From contig NC_079205.1 in NCBI RefSeq assembly GCF_026745355.1, positions 39,271,556 through 39,335,555 of the forward strand: DNA of 64,000 bases, written 5' to 3'. This DNA is from Beta vulgaris subsp. vulgaris. Its lineage: Eukaryota > Streptophyta > Magnoliopsida > Caryophyllales > Amaranthaceae. Every line of letters starts with the position of its first letter. Within the stretch, counting starts at the first letter, position 1. The notes below the pieces were generated by a model that was given only the letters and a program-made list of their open reading frames with translations, was not told the DNA's origin and ran no database searches. Below, piece after piece: positions 41,401-51,639 of this stretch. The position numbers were made by a program, and so were the translations under genes.

Positions 41401-43389
41401 TTATTACATCTTGCAGATAATATAGATGATGCTGCGAACAGTTTAATGTGGTTGAGAGGACAAGGCGGGGAACAAGGTCTTAATTCTGTCAATTTTCAAT
41501 CCCTAGGAATGTATCCGTGGATGCAGACCAGAGTCGACAGTTTGCTTCCACTTAGCAATCAGAATCAGCAGTATCAAGCCTTGTTATCATCCGGTTTTCA
41601 GAATCTAAGAGGCGGTGATATTATAAATCCCCAGATGATGCAGTTTCAACAACCTATGCAATATCTTCAACAGTCAAACAGTCAAATTCCTATGTTGCAA
41701 CAGCAGCAGCAATTGATTCATCCTTCAATCGCCCAACAGCTTTTGCAAGGCCAGTCTCAAGTTTCCAAGGATAACCTTCCTCAGCGTGTTCTCCCGCAGG
41801 AGTACTTCAAACATAACGAGGGACTAGCAAACCAGCAGTTATGTAGTCCTGAAGCTTTTTCACTTCCGAATAATGAAGTACAAAGTAGGCAGCAACTTAG
41901 TATGTCATCTTCACATGGAAAACCAGATTCCAATGCTGCAAATGCTGAGCTTTCGAGTTCTACTCACTCATCTATGCAAAACATGCTGTCTTCCGCTCGT
42001 ACTGAAGGGATTGGTAACTTGTCTGACATTTCGAATGTAAATCACACATTGTTAAATGAACAAACTTCTCAACATCCCTTGGTATCACTGAATTCATATA
42101 CACCCATTAATGCCTTTGGCGATGCTGTTTCATTACCACCGTACCCCGGAAAAGATGCTTCCTTGGAGACTGGAAACTGTAGCTTAGATGTGCAGAACCA
42201 CAATGTATTTGGAGCTAATCTTGATTCTTCTGGGTTGGTATTGCCAATGACAATGCCAACCAATTATCGGGCTTCTTCAAATGATACAGATCTATGCTCA
42301 ATACCATCAGGTGCTTCTGGGTTTCACAACTCAATGTACGGTTGTAACAGCAACTCCCCTGAGTTGCACAGTGAAGGGCAGGGTGACCTGCAAAACCCAA
42401 CAAGAACGTATGTTAAGGTATGTTCTCCTACTTTAGAAAAAGGAAAGAAAAAGAGAACGTCTGTGGTTTCTTTCCAAGTAAAATAAATTAGTACTGATAT
42501 TTCCTGGTTTCAGGTGTATAAATCAGGATCAGTTGGGCGTTCGTTAGACATTTCCCGGTTCAGCAGCTATCATGAGCTGCGTGAGGAGCTGGGTCAGATG
42601 TTTGGAATTGAGGGAATGCTCGATGACCCTCTGAGATCAGGCTGGCAGCTTGTATTTGTCGACAGGGAGAACGATGTGCTTCTCCTTGGAGACGACCCAT
42701 GGGAGTAAGTAATCATCGTTACCTCTAATATCTAAATGATTTAAAGATTGTAGGTTAAACACATTTTCCTTACCGTCTCATTTGTGTGAATGGTATTGTT
42801 AAATTTCATCTACATGTTTTGTTCCGGACATTCGAAAGATTTTTGGTCAGCTGGTGGTGAAAGCGTTTTGTTTTCTAGAAACTGGAGCAGTTTCTTGCTG
42901 CATGACTGATTTTATATTTTTTCTTTCCTGGAAAACTATCTATGGTAATCCTGTACGTTAAACTGCTATACAACATAACCTAGTTTGGAGGGCTGAAATC
43001 TCTCCAATTGTAGATTGTTTTCAACAGTGTTACTTAAAGTTTAGGATTATCTTAGAGAATGCCCAATAAGTGAGGGTCAATTTGGAAAAAAGAATCAGTT
43101 GCAGGGTTACCCTATATAATTGCTTCTTTTTTTCTTCTGTTTATCTCCCTCACCTACTCCTCTATGTGTTTGCTTGCTCCATTACTCTGTCTGCATTCTA
43201 ACTGAGCTGATATTTGAGCCCCAACCCAATTTTTTTTATAAAGCAGAATTCAATATGTTTTGGCCTTAAATGAGCTACTTATCGTTTTTTGCTTGCAGGG
43301 CATTTGTGTATAATGTCTCTTATATTAAAATACTTTCACCTGAGGATGTTCAGAAGCTGGGGAAGCACGGAACTGAGACGTACTCATAA
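32450..43389 (+). CDS. ARF8: Auxin response factor 8-like (ARF6/8 clade), 813 aa, 14 exons
   Basis: Nuclear transcriptional activator that binds auxin response elements through a B3 domain and is held by Aux/IAA repressors through PB1. Exons: 32450-32492, 32737-32852, 32954-33052, 33196-33252, 33346-33501, 33594-33678, 37676-37766, 37873-38037, 38173-38295, 39149-39224, 39938-40085, 41417-42417, 42514-42704, 43299-43389. All introns are GT-AG and the phases join without a stop. The start [11 protein letters not shown] and [17 protein letters not shown] mark the clade. B3 is at about residues 123-230 ([20 protein letters not shown]), the ARF domain at about 250-335, a Q-rich activation region at 386-700, and PB1 at about 715-800 with the acidic [15 protein letters not shown]. 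The MKLSTSG start and length point to ARF8 rather than the longer ARF6. Codon 38012-38014 gives Cys where Arabidopsis relatives have Arg. The gene looks functional. Confidence 0.95.
34705..35190 (-). mobile_element. 5'-truncated RTE-type LINE remnant in ARF8 intron 6
   Basis: The - frame 35183-34971 reads [14 protein letters not shown], then [27 protein letters not shown]. This matches the pattern common after the RT of plant RTE-like LINEs (M-CG-T--D-I, then G-V-RRP--APV). The - strand then ends in ATATTGTTGTTGTATATAC, a TTG-repeat tail characteristic of RTE elements. It is antisense to ARF8. Confidence 0.6.
36299..36504. mobile_element. Stowaway-type MITE in ARF8 intron 6
   Basis: The element is 36301-36502, with ends CTTCTTCAGTTTCCATA and TATGTAACTGAGGAAG, imperfect inverted repeats, flanked by TA at 36299-36300 and 36503-36504. 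Confidence 0.65.
42633..42653 (+). promoter_or_regulatory. miR167 target site in ARF8 exon 13
   Basis: The 21-nt site starts GAGATCAGGCTGGCAGCTTG and lies in the codons for LRSGWQLV. Apart from the usual mismatches at its ends it is complementary to miR167. This site defines regulation of ARF6 and ARF8 in flowering plants, where cleavage restricts expression. Its preservation supports both the clade and a living gene. Confidence 0.93.
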
Positions 43390-43852
43390 TTTGCTCTTAG
43401 AATGTTGCAGATTGATGTCACAGTATAGACATTGTTTCCACGTCTACCCTCTTCGATATATCAAGCAAGTGAAGATAAAATGTTCTTAGTATTTTCCTTA
43501 CAGCATGTCTGAGTACTAACTCAGCCTCTGGAGGCTTCATGCCTCTAATATTAAACAACAAATTAGTAGTTTTTGTTCAAATACACATTTTGTAGCTCAC
43601 CTGAAGTTTATAATTCTGAGCTCTTGCAGGATTTATGTAGCTTGTGTCTTAATTCCTAGTCATTTGGGTAAGAGAGATTTCCTTAGTTAACTTCTTAGAC
43701 AATTGGTCATGAAATTGTGGTTATGATATTAGAAGTTGAGAAGACTATTGCTATCATATTTTTGTATGCCTCCCCCACCCCTCAAAATTTTCTCCATCTT
43801 TTATAGTATTAAGGATATATAATTGTATATTGCATTTTGCAAATACTTTTAA
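43390..43852 (+). other. ARF8 3' untranslated region and spacer
   Basis: No open frame of note. AATA-rich sequences near 43545 and 43800 could act in polyadenylation, but the end of the transcript cannot be placed. Confidence 0.45.
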
Positions 43853-44194
43853 GCCCCGTTTGGTAGTCGTTAATAATTTGCGGTAATGAGAATGAATTTT
43901 AAGTGTAATTTTATTAGGGAAGCACCCCTAAAATCTCCATGGGAAGGTATTTTTTCTCCATGGGCAAGCAATCTCACCCATAAACTTGTGTTTTTGTCTC
44001 CAAGGGGAAGCAATTTTCATTACCACTCATTACCACCTACAAGGTGGTATTGGATGGGAATGAAAATTCAAAAAGGAAAGTGGACACTTTAGGATAAATT
44101 AGCATTACTATGGAATGAACAATGATATTTCTCACAAATTTACACATAAATTTATTCTCATTACTACCATTTATAACCAATTACTAAACGGGCC
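43853..44194. mobile_element. MITE with GCCC-GTTTGGTA ends
   Basis: Left end GCCCCGTTTGGTAGTCGTTA and right end TTACTAAACGGGCC are imperfect inverted repeats. The next bases also pair (GGTAATGAGAATGAA with its inverse TTATTCTCATTAC). A clear target duplication was not found, so its superfamily (hAT or Harbinger) is open. Confidence 0.65.
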
Positions 44195-45413
44195 ATTACT
44201 TGTGTATAGTTGTGTGTATACGTTGTAGTCCCGTGGGCTCACAATTGAGTGGTCATTTGGTGATGGGAAGTCAGTTTTTCTCGTATAGTTCCATGTCATA
44301 GGTTGTGCGAAAAGTTTGGTTGATCTTTGGAGAAGTAAAATATCCCATATTTTTTTATGTGAATGAAACAACCATGGTGTATGTTAAAATATTTTCAATT
44401 TACAAATGGTTCATTCACCTACACTTTTATTAGTTCATTTATGTTTTTTTTTTTTTTTCTTTTTTCTGTTTATGTAGGACATCTTCCCAAGCTTTAACTA
44501 TAGATGTTCTTGAAAAAATCATGGTGGCATGTGTTATGTGTTTTCTTATCCACTCAACTTGACTCAGGAATTGTCCAAGGACAACCCAGATTTTGAGGAT
44601 TTGAACAAAATCTTGTCTACAATAACCCAAAAGTGGGCTATGTCTTAAATCTTTTTAGTAGCCTAATTGAAATCTGTTAATCAACGATCCGAAATTGATA
44701 TGAGCAATCCATTTGTAAAGTGCAACTAAAATAGTAGTGCGATCAGAAGTCAGAACTCATTCATTCTATTTTTGGAGTGTTGCTATCCCTAGTCATGTGC
44801 TAATTTCGCTATGTGTATTTTGGTTGGGCCATTTTTAAAATCTTCAGGTTGAATTGATTCCCAAGATTGAAAAGGTAATTGTGCTAGTCTCCCACAATTT
44901 TGTGTGAGCAAAAATTATGAAAAGAGACGGTCTAATTTTAATATAAAAGTAGACTTAGTCACTAAATAAATTAAACTAGTCATCGAAAGAAATTAACTTA
45001 GTCATCATTAGGTTAATTTTCTTTTTAATATTGGGCTTACTATTACCTAATTTTAATTTAAAAGTAGACTGTCTCCTACAAGACAAACTCACTTATTTTC
45101 GTTGAGCAAAAGTGACCGGTACTACGTGATATACATGATAGACTAGTTTTATGGTTGATGTTGTGTGTAGAATCACGATCATCGATTACTAGCCCATGGG
45201 TACCAAGAGAAGTAGCGTCATCATCTTCTGAACTACAACTCAAAGTATTCTATTTTCATACTTCTTACAAAATCGTTAGTTACTATACTTTAATCATGAG
45301 ATATCCATCATGATAGTCATCGATGAGAAAATACATACCTCTTCCAATTATACTTCATTTTATTTGAAGATTTAAATTTTTGGGAATAATATGTGAATTA
45401 TGTTATACATTTA
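44195..45413. other. Intergenic DNA with a possible small MITE
   Basis: Mostly unremarkable. At about 44895-45085 the words TTTGTGTGAGC and GAGACGGTCTAATTTTAAT are followed 100 bp on by TAATTTTAATTTAAAAGTAGACTGTCTC, suggesting a decayed element with GAGACGGTCT-type ends. Confidence 0.35.
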
Positions 45414-46536
45414 TCTTTATTATATAAGGGAAGGGATGAGCAATGGTGTCCTCTTTTAAAATGCCTATTTTACCCCCTTCCCTTTCTTAATTACAAAAGG
45501 AATGTCAAAATCAAATCGGCACTCAAAGAAAACTACGAAAATTAATTTACAACACTCACTTATAAATAACTTAAAAGAAGAAACTTTACAAATTACTCAT
45601 ACAATTGAGAAAATCACATTATGAAAATCACGCAAATCACCCAAATAATCAGGAAACTTTATTAAAACTTAAAACTAACATATATACAAACTAAAACTAA
45701 TAACCTAGAATGTCAATACATACAAAACACATATTCAAAAATTTACTTACAAATCACTATTCTCAAGAACCATTCACAATTACATACTCACAAAAGTTAC
45801 TTATAAACACAAATTTGAGAAAAACATAAGATTTTCACGGCAATATCACACATTCATCCATCGACAATTTGCAAACTTCCAAAAAGATACATAATTCTTT
45901 TAACCTTCAAAATTATTTCACATTAGTTGAAATAAACAATAGCAACTTAGTCGACTGTGGTGTAGTTTAAAAATGGAGATGATAGTAATGAGTTTAAAAA
46001 GGCTTTTATACAATCAGACTTATATTTAATTCATTTTCATCTAAAAACAAATTTAGTTTTTTTCTAAAAAAATGCCAATATTAAAACTTGAGCCCAAAAC
46101 TTTTGCAAAAAATCCATGTTCAAAAATACATTTTTTGAAAAACAAAACAATATCAAACTTTTTGCGAACAACTTTTGCAAAAATCCATTTTTAGAAAAAA
46201 AAACTACATTAATTTGCGAAAAGTAACGATTTTTATTTTTCTAAAAAAGATTTCAATATCAAATTGTGTATGAAAAATTTAAAATTTCATTTGAAATATA
46301 ATTGAAGCTAAAAATGTTAAATTTTAGAAAAGGACAAAATTAAAAATTATGAAAAATTTAAATATCAACGTGTGAAAACAAAATTTAGAAGTTAGACAAT
46401 GAAAAAAACTTAAATTAGTTTATACTTTCGGTTACAATCTTGGGATCATGGATCAGATTTTACCCTTGCTAATGCCCAAAAAAGGTAGAATTTGTGTTTT
46501 AAAAAAATGAGGCACGCATCGCGTGCGTAAATTGCT
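45414..46536 (+). mobile_element. Non-autonomous Helitron-like element 1
   Basis: Starts TCTTTATTATATAAGGG after an A (45413). Near the end is a perfect 6-bp stem with a 3-nt loop (GCACGCATCGCGTGC, 46512-46526), followed about 9 bases later by TGCTAT. A 5' TC, a 3' hairpin and a CT-R-type end are the Helitron signature; no terminal repeat or duplication is present. No Rep/helicase frame. The 3' boundary is uncertain by a few bases because the next element abuts. Confidence 0.6.
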
Positions 46537-46670
46537 ATTATTATATAGAGGAAGGAGAAGTTATGGTGTTCCCTATACATTTATTTAAATGTCTATTAGT
46601 AAATCAACTACTACCAAAAAATAGAAAAAAACAAAGTTAAACTCAAATATAGCATTAAAAAAATGAGAAG

Positions 46671-47646
46671 GTATTGTGTCAGACTCGTCTGCCACAATAC
46701 AACTGGTCGGACATCAGTTAGAAGCACTTGTGCTTCACTTAGAAGCACTTGGGTTTCAGTTGGTCTTCATTTTTTTTTCAGTTAGTTACTAATTTTTTTC
46801 AATTAGTCTTAATTTTTTTTAATTAGTCTTCATTTTGTTTCAGTTGGTCATCATTTAGTTAATGTTTCTCAGTTAGTTTCTAATGTTTTTCAGTTAGTTT
46901 CTAATTTTTTTTCAGTTAGTTTTCATTTTTTTTTTCAGTTAGTCTTCATTTTTTTCAGTTAGTCTTAATTTTTTTTTAGTTAGTCTTCATTTTTTTTCAG
47001 TTGGTCATCATTTAGTTAATGTTTTTCAGTTAGTTTCTAATTTTTTTTCAGTTAGTCTTCATTTTTTTCAGTTGGTCATCATTTAGTTAATGTTTTTCAG
47101 TTAGTTTCTAATTTTTTTTCAGTTAGTCTTCATTTTTTTTTCAGTTAGTCTTCATTTTTTTCAGTTGGTTATTATTTTTGTTTCAGTTAGAAACACTTGT
47201 AAAGAATAGACCAACGTTCTTCTCTTTCTCAATTCTCTCTCCTCCTCCTCACAATTATTTCCACAACAGAGGAGAGGATTGAGAAAAACAAACACATCAA
47301 ACAAATCTTTCCAAGATCTTTCTCACTCTTTCAATTTCTTCTTTTGCTTCCATTATTAACAACATCAACAATGGGTTTTAACAACAATTATAGTCGTAAT
47401 TCATCCGTAATTTTCTTTCTCTCTCCTTCAATCATTCTTCAATTCTGGAAAATTATTTGATTCTTCTCCTTCTTTTTTGTGCTTGTATTTCTACAGATTT
47501 CGAGCTCTTTGACGCTTGGAGAGAAACTTTGCGCTGTAGTTATACATTTCGTTGCTATAGTTGAAGCGCTTGCTTTTGGCGTTGCTCATTGCTTTTGGAG
47601 TTGATGGTCCGACCGAAAGTTTCGGTCAGAACGTCTGATACAATAC
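46671..47646. mobile_element. Inverted-repeat DNA element with captured-gene-like centre
   Basis: Left end GTATTGTGTCAGACTCGTCTG, then GGTCGGACATCA; the inverse of the right end reads GTATTGTATCAGACGTTCTG, then GGTCGGACCATCA. The 40-50 bp ends match well. Inside are a minisatellite and, at 47215-47610, a CT-rich leader-like stretch followed by ATGGGTTTTAACAACAATTA at 47371, which looks like a captured 5' gene end. A target duplication was not found, so the superfamily is open. Confidence 0.5.
46714..47200. repeat. T-rich minisatellite with higher-order structure
   Basis: The unit is about 20 bp (CAGTTAGTCTTCATTTTTTT and variants such as CAGTTAGTTTCTAATTTTTT), repeated more than 15 times. A longer unit of about 85-100 bp (CAGTTGGTCATCATTTAGTT, then AATG, then two short units) recurs three times from 46850 to 47100. 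The repeats touch each other with no unique spacers, so this is not a CRISPR-like array. Confidence 0.85.
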
Positions 47647-48149
47647 TTTCACAAAAAACATTTAGTTAAATGTTGAAAACAATCAAGTTATAATTGAGCC
47701 ACCAAAAAAAGAAACATTGACCACAAAGATTTAGTAAATTAATGCTGGAAAAAAGTAAAAAAAAAAAAAAATACTACATCATCAATCAAATATCTTATCA
47801 ATCAATTTACAAATAAAATCAAGTATTACATCAAAATGGAAAATTCAATCAGCTAACAAAGTGAAATGATTTATTTAACACAAAAGACTGTGTTAATACT
47901 ACATAAGAAATCCTAAATAAATTCACTTAAGCATTATTTTATCGTGCATCAAGTTTAATTTTAAAAATCTCAAAAAAGGGTTAAAAAATTAATAAAAAAA
48001 GGATTAACTGATAGATGCTTAACCTACGATATTTAGTCCAAAAAATGTTTAATGTTCAAATTTTTACCCTTATTTATGCCCAAAAGACGATAATAATTTA
48101 TGTTTGAAAAAGAAATTAGGCACGCTTTAAGTGCATATAATTTGCTAGT

Positions 48150-48507
48150 ACGCTAAAACGTAAGTATGAATAAGTATTTTAAATAGTACTGATTTTGAAA
48201 TTCATAACAATAAAAGTGGTTTAATTTTTTATCTGACTTTTAAAAAATAGACTAAAAATATCATGTATTTAATAAAAATATTATTTAGACATTAGTGTGA
48301 GTGCCACTCTTCATTAGTGTCTTAGCAAGGTTAAATTTCACTCAGGTGGCCTAACAAATTTGTATCTTCCCTCTTGGTGGCTCAACAGGCTAAAACTTTT
48401 AGTTGCGTGACCTAGCAGCACAATTGGTACTACTAGGGTGACTTAGCAGAACTTGGTGCTTGAAATTTATATTTGTTTGTTCAACAAAATTGTTTTACAA
48501 ATATCAA
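48150..48507. other. AT-rich intergenic DNA, nothing recognised
   Basis: Contains loose repeats of GTG-C(C/T)TAGCA-like words at 48330-48450, but no gene or element end was supported. Confidence 0.4.
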
Positions 48508-48949
48508 ATAACAGTGGATACTTAAGGGTACATATGTAATATGATGTATATCTTATTTTAATATATAAAAAATGCCATAGCCACCTATGAGCCATTATCA
48601 TAATTCCACATGGTATCAAGATTTTAGGATTTTCCCTATTCCTAAATTTATAACCCTAATTTTTTTTACCTTTCTTGTGGTAATTTATTCCTCCCTCATC
48701 TCTATGACTTTGCACCTTCACCGATTGCCACCACGATTGCCTCACCACCACCCTTCTCCTTAGCCACGTCCAATATCACCACTGCCCAACCCACCCCTTT
48801 CGCGTATCAACTTTCGTCCGCCTTTTATATTACCACGACGCCCTCTCTTGCATCCTTTGTAGCTAATTCCAGCAGATTGTGGTTGGGCAGGTCGATATGC
48901 TTCCGCTGCTCCAGTATCATTCACGGTGCTAATGTTGATGCAATTGGTG

Positions 48950-50950
48950 ACTGCTTCCCTCAGGCCTTCATGTGGACGGCGACGTCCTCTGTTTCCGATC
49001 CCGTCGTATGTTTCACGCAGACCTAGGCCCTGTTAGCGTCAATGCGAGCGCGTATGGACGTCCAACTTTTCTGTATCTATTGAGCTTATGCCCAATTATT
49101 CAATGACCCAAACTCACATGGGTCATCCTTCAGGTTTCCACCCATTTGGACCTTCCCTCTCACAAGTAAGTCAATATGTTATTTGCTTTAGGTCTGCTTA
49201 CTTAACTAGATAAAAAACAGTCGCCCCTCTCTACAAACCTAATTTCTCTCTAGCCTCCCCTTTTTCTCTCCTTCCCCTTCTTCATCAGTTAGGGGCTGAT
49301 ATGGATGAAATCATACATGGTAATCCCCTTTTCCTCTTTTGTTTTCATCTTTTATTTTATTTTCTTGTTTTGTAGAATAAAATAGTCTCTCTTTATTAGT
49401 TTCTTGAGGCGTGCTATGGGGATTTTAGTCTTTCTTATGGAGATCTCCTTCTCCTCTATAGATGGGAGTTGTGAGTCTAGTTTTTTTTTGTCTTTAGGTA
49501 TGGGAAATAGTTCTCATTGGTTGAAGTTCAAGATTATCAACATGAAGGTATTAGAAAAACTCGGATGCAGTCAACAATCAACATGGCTCGATAAAAAATG
49601 TTTCTCCCCAAACTATTTCCGAATGATAGACTTCCTCAACAATAGCTGCTTGATTCAGCAAATATAAGGGGATTGCGCCGTATTGCTCGATTCAGTTCAT
49701 GTAGTTTATCCGAAAACGAATTTGAATTGATCTTTTTAAAATGTATCTTGTTCTTCTTTAATATTTATTCTAGATGTCGTTTGGCCTTCAATTAATGAAA
49801 TTTCTCTTTAAAAAAAGGTCAATATGTTATTGGTTTCTCTGCTCCTAATGTGTAGAATATTGTTACCACGACTTTAACATCTGTTGAAGATTACTTGCCC
49901 TAGCATACTGAATTCGATTCTTTTCTTGTATCTCATGGTCTTTCAGGAATGCTTGATGGTTCCATTATGATGCATACTATGTATATCCCTGAATATCGTT
50001 ATTTGTTAAAAATTGATCAAAGTATACGTTATCAGGTTCCATCTACTTTATCTCCGAAGATGTAGTTGACATTCATGATGTTAGATTGTCCTCTGCCATA
50101 TGGGAATACATTCAGATTAGATTCATGTCTGTTAGTATAGCCTAGTCTAGGAACTCAAACTTATGTTGGATCATGTTGAAAATTAAAAAAATCAATATAT
50201 CGAATAATACTTATGTGAGATTAAGATTAATTACTGCAGACTCCTAGGCTGCTATTCATTCCCTAGTTGTTGACTTGCTTCTCATGACTTGATTTAACAT
50301 ACTATCATGGGTCTTGGTACTGATTATAAGCCTCTAGTAGATGATGTGACTCACTGGCACTATAACTTTTGATGATCTACGTGCTAAGTTGCTTGTCAAT
50401 GAGCAATATATTAAACATCTCCGCGAACATGAGCAGACCACTACTTCTCGTCAAGCCTTTGCTGCCAACACATAGCTTCCTTTGTCCAAGGCTCGTCTAC
50501 CTCATCTTCCTCTCGATCACTCTTCTACTCGCTCCATCTACAACCAAATAAACAACTATTGTGGTCATGGTTGATGCAACAACCAAGGCAAAGGTGGGCA
50601 CGATCATGGACGTGGTAACCAAGGTCCCAAGGGGAACATGCAACAGTCTACCTCTTCATCCCGAACACAAACCCTATTTACCATGCTTTCTAGTTCGGTT
50701 ATGTCATCTAAAAGTATTGTAACTCTTTCCTCTCGTGTTACTAACTCTTCATCTGCAAACAACATCCGTTGAGAGGGTGTTTGGTACTAATCCACCTCTT
50801 ATAATCTGTCAAATTTGCTTCCATCCAGTTCATTCAGCTGTTTCTTGTCCTTCTCGTTATGCTGAGACAGGTCCTTCTACTATTTGCACTACAGTGAAAC
50901 CAATGAGTTATTTTGTATCCAAACTCGAGTGCATCTAATCATATGACTAG
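48950..50950 (+). pseudogene. Copia gag region, eroded
   Basis: A gag-like reading is seen in pieces: QYVIGFSAPN (directly after the nested retroposon), then SHGLSGMLDGSIM near 49940, and a C-x2-C zinc knuckle-like stretch around 50795-50850 (CQICFHPVHSAVSC). Stops and shifts are frequent. Confidence 0.55.
49170..49831 (+). mobile_element. L1-like retroposon, copy 2, nested in copia gag
   Basis: The body is 49184-49817, flanked by a perfect 14-bp duplication GTCAATATGTTATT (49170-49183 and 49818-49831). It ends GCCTTCAATTAATGAAATTTC and a short A run. Its frame 49404-49667 (NSSHWLKFK, then RMIDFLNNSCLIQQI) is homologous to copy 1 at 30514-30993. The leader GCCTCCCC-TTTT...TTCATCAGTTAGGGGCTG also matches. 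Removing it restores the copia gag reading. Confidence 0.85.
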
Positions 50951-51003
50951 AATTGATGGTACTCTTTCTACTAAATCTCCATACTCTGGTCAGGTTTATG
51001 TCA

Positions 51004-51285
51004 AAGTAGCTACTCCCAAAAAAAGAAAATTCCCCATTAGTCGGGTCGAGAAAATTCGGGCCATTTATTAATGCCCTCAGCCCGCTTTTTTGGGTCAAAA
51101 ATAGCGGGAATTTCAGGCCAGAATCGGGCCGAGGCGAAATTTAGACTAAAAAGACATTTTCTACTTGTACAAAACCCATCCTAAATAAAAAAAATTTCGG
51201 GCTCTAAACGAGCCGAAAAATTCTGCCCAAGCTCAGCATTTTCCAAGCCGGACCAGGCTACCTTTGATCACCACTAAAGTAGCTA
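51004..51285. mobile_element. hAT-like MITE nested in the copia element
   Basis: The element is about 51013-51276. AAGTAGCT (up to AAAGTAGCTA) flanks both sides (51004-51013 and 51276-51285). Removing one copy and the insert restores the copia reading VYVKVANRTELPTNNWQ. The right end, inverted, reads TAGTGGTGATCAAAGG, hAT-like. The interior is GGGTCGAG and TTCGGGC-rich. Confidence 0.75.
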
Positions 51286-51639
51286 ATCGCACTGAACTTC
51301 CCACTAACAATTGGCAATATTACATTAAATTCACATAACAATTCATTACAACTTAAGTATGTCTATCATGTTTTCCACTTAAAATATAATGATGTTAGTT
51401 CAAAAGTTGTGTCGGGATAATAATTGCACTATTAGTTTTGACAAATCTCATGTTTTTGTTAAGGATAATCTTAGCGAGGATGTTCTTCTTCAAGCTTCTA
51501 GTTGGAATAGTGTATACCCAATCTTCAGCACCACTCCTCTAGTCAAGTCTCTTGTTGCTCTCGTGTTAGTTTATGCACCTTTAGGTCGTCGTGGTGATAG
51601 AGTTTAGGCATTCTTCAAAAAAAAAAAAAAAATAAGGCC

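Larger units (their letters stand above)
46535..48148 (+). mobile_element. Non-autonomous Helitron-like element 2
   Basis: Its start (CTATTATTATATAGAGGAAGG, then TATGGTGTTCCC) parallels that of element 1. The 3' end has the hairpin GCACGCTTTAAGTGC (48120-48134), then ATATAATTTGCTAG ending at 48148 and followed by T, matching the CTAG-T end of plant Helitrons. It contains an inserted element (46671-47646). There is no coding capacity. Confidence 0.62.

Noticed and set aside
46714..47200. CRISPR-like array
   Set aside because: Units touch without unique spacers and the genome is eukaryotic; it is a minisatellite.
47371..47500. Gene start at ATGGGTTTTAACAAC
   Set aside because: The frame ends soon and lies inside an inverted-repeat element; at most a captured 5' gene end.
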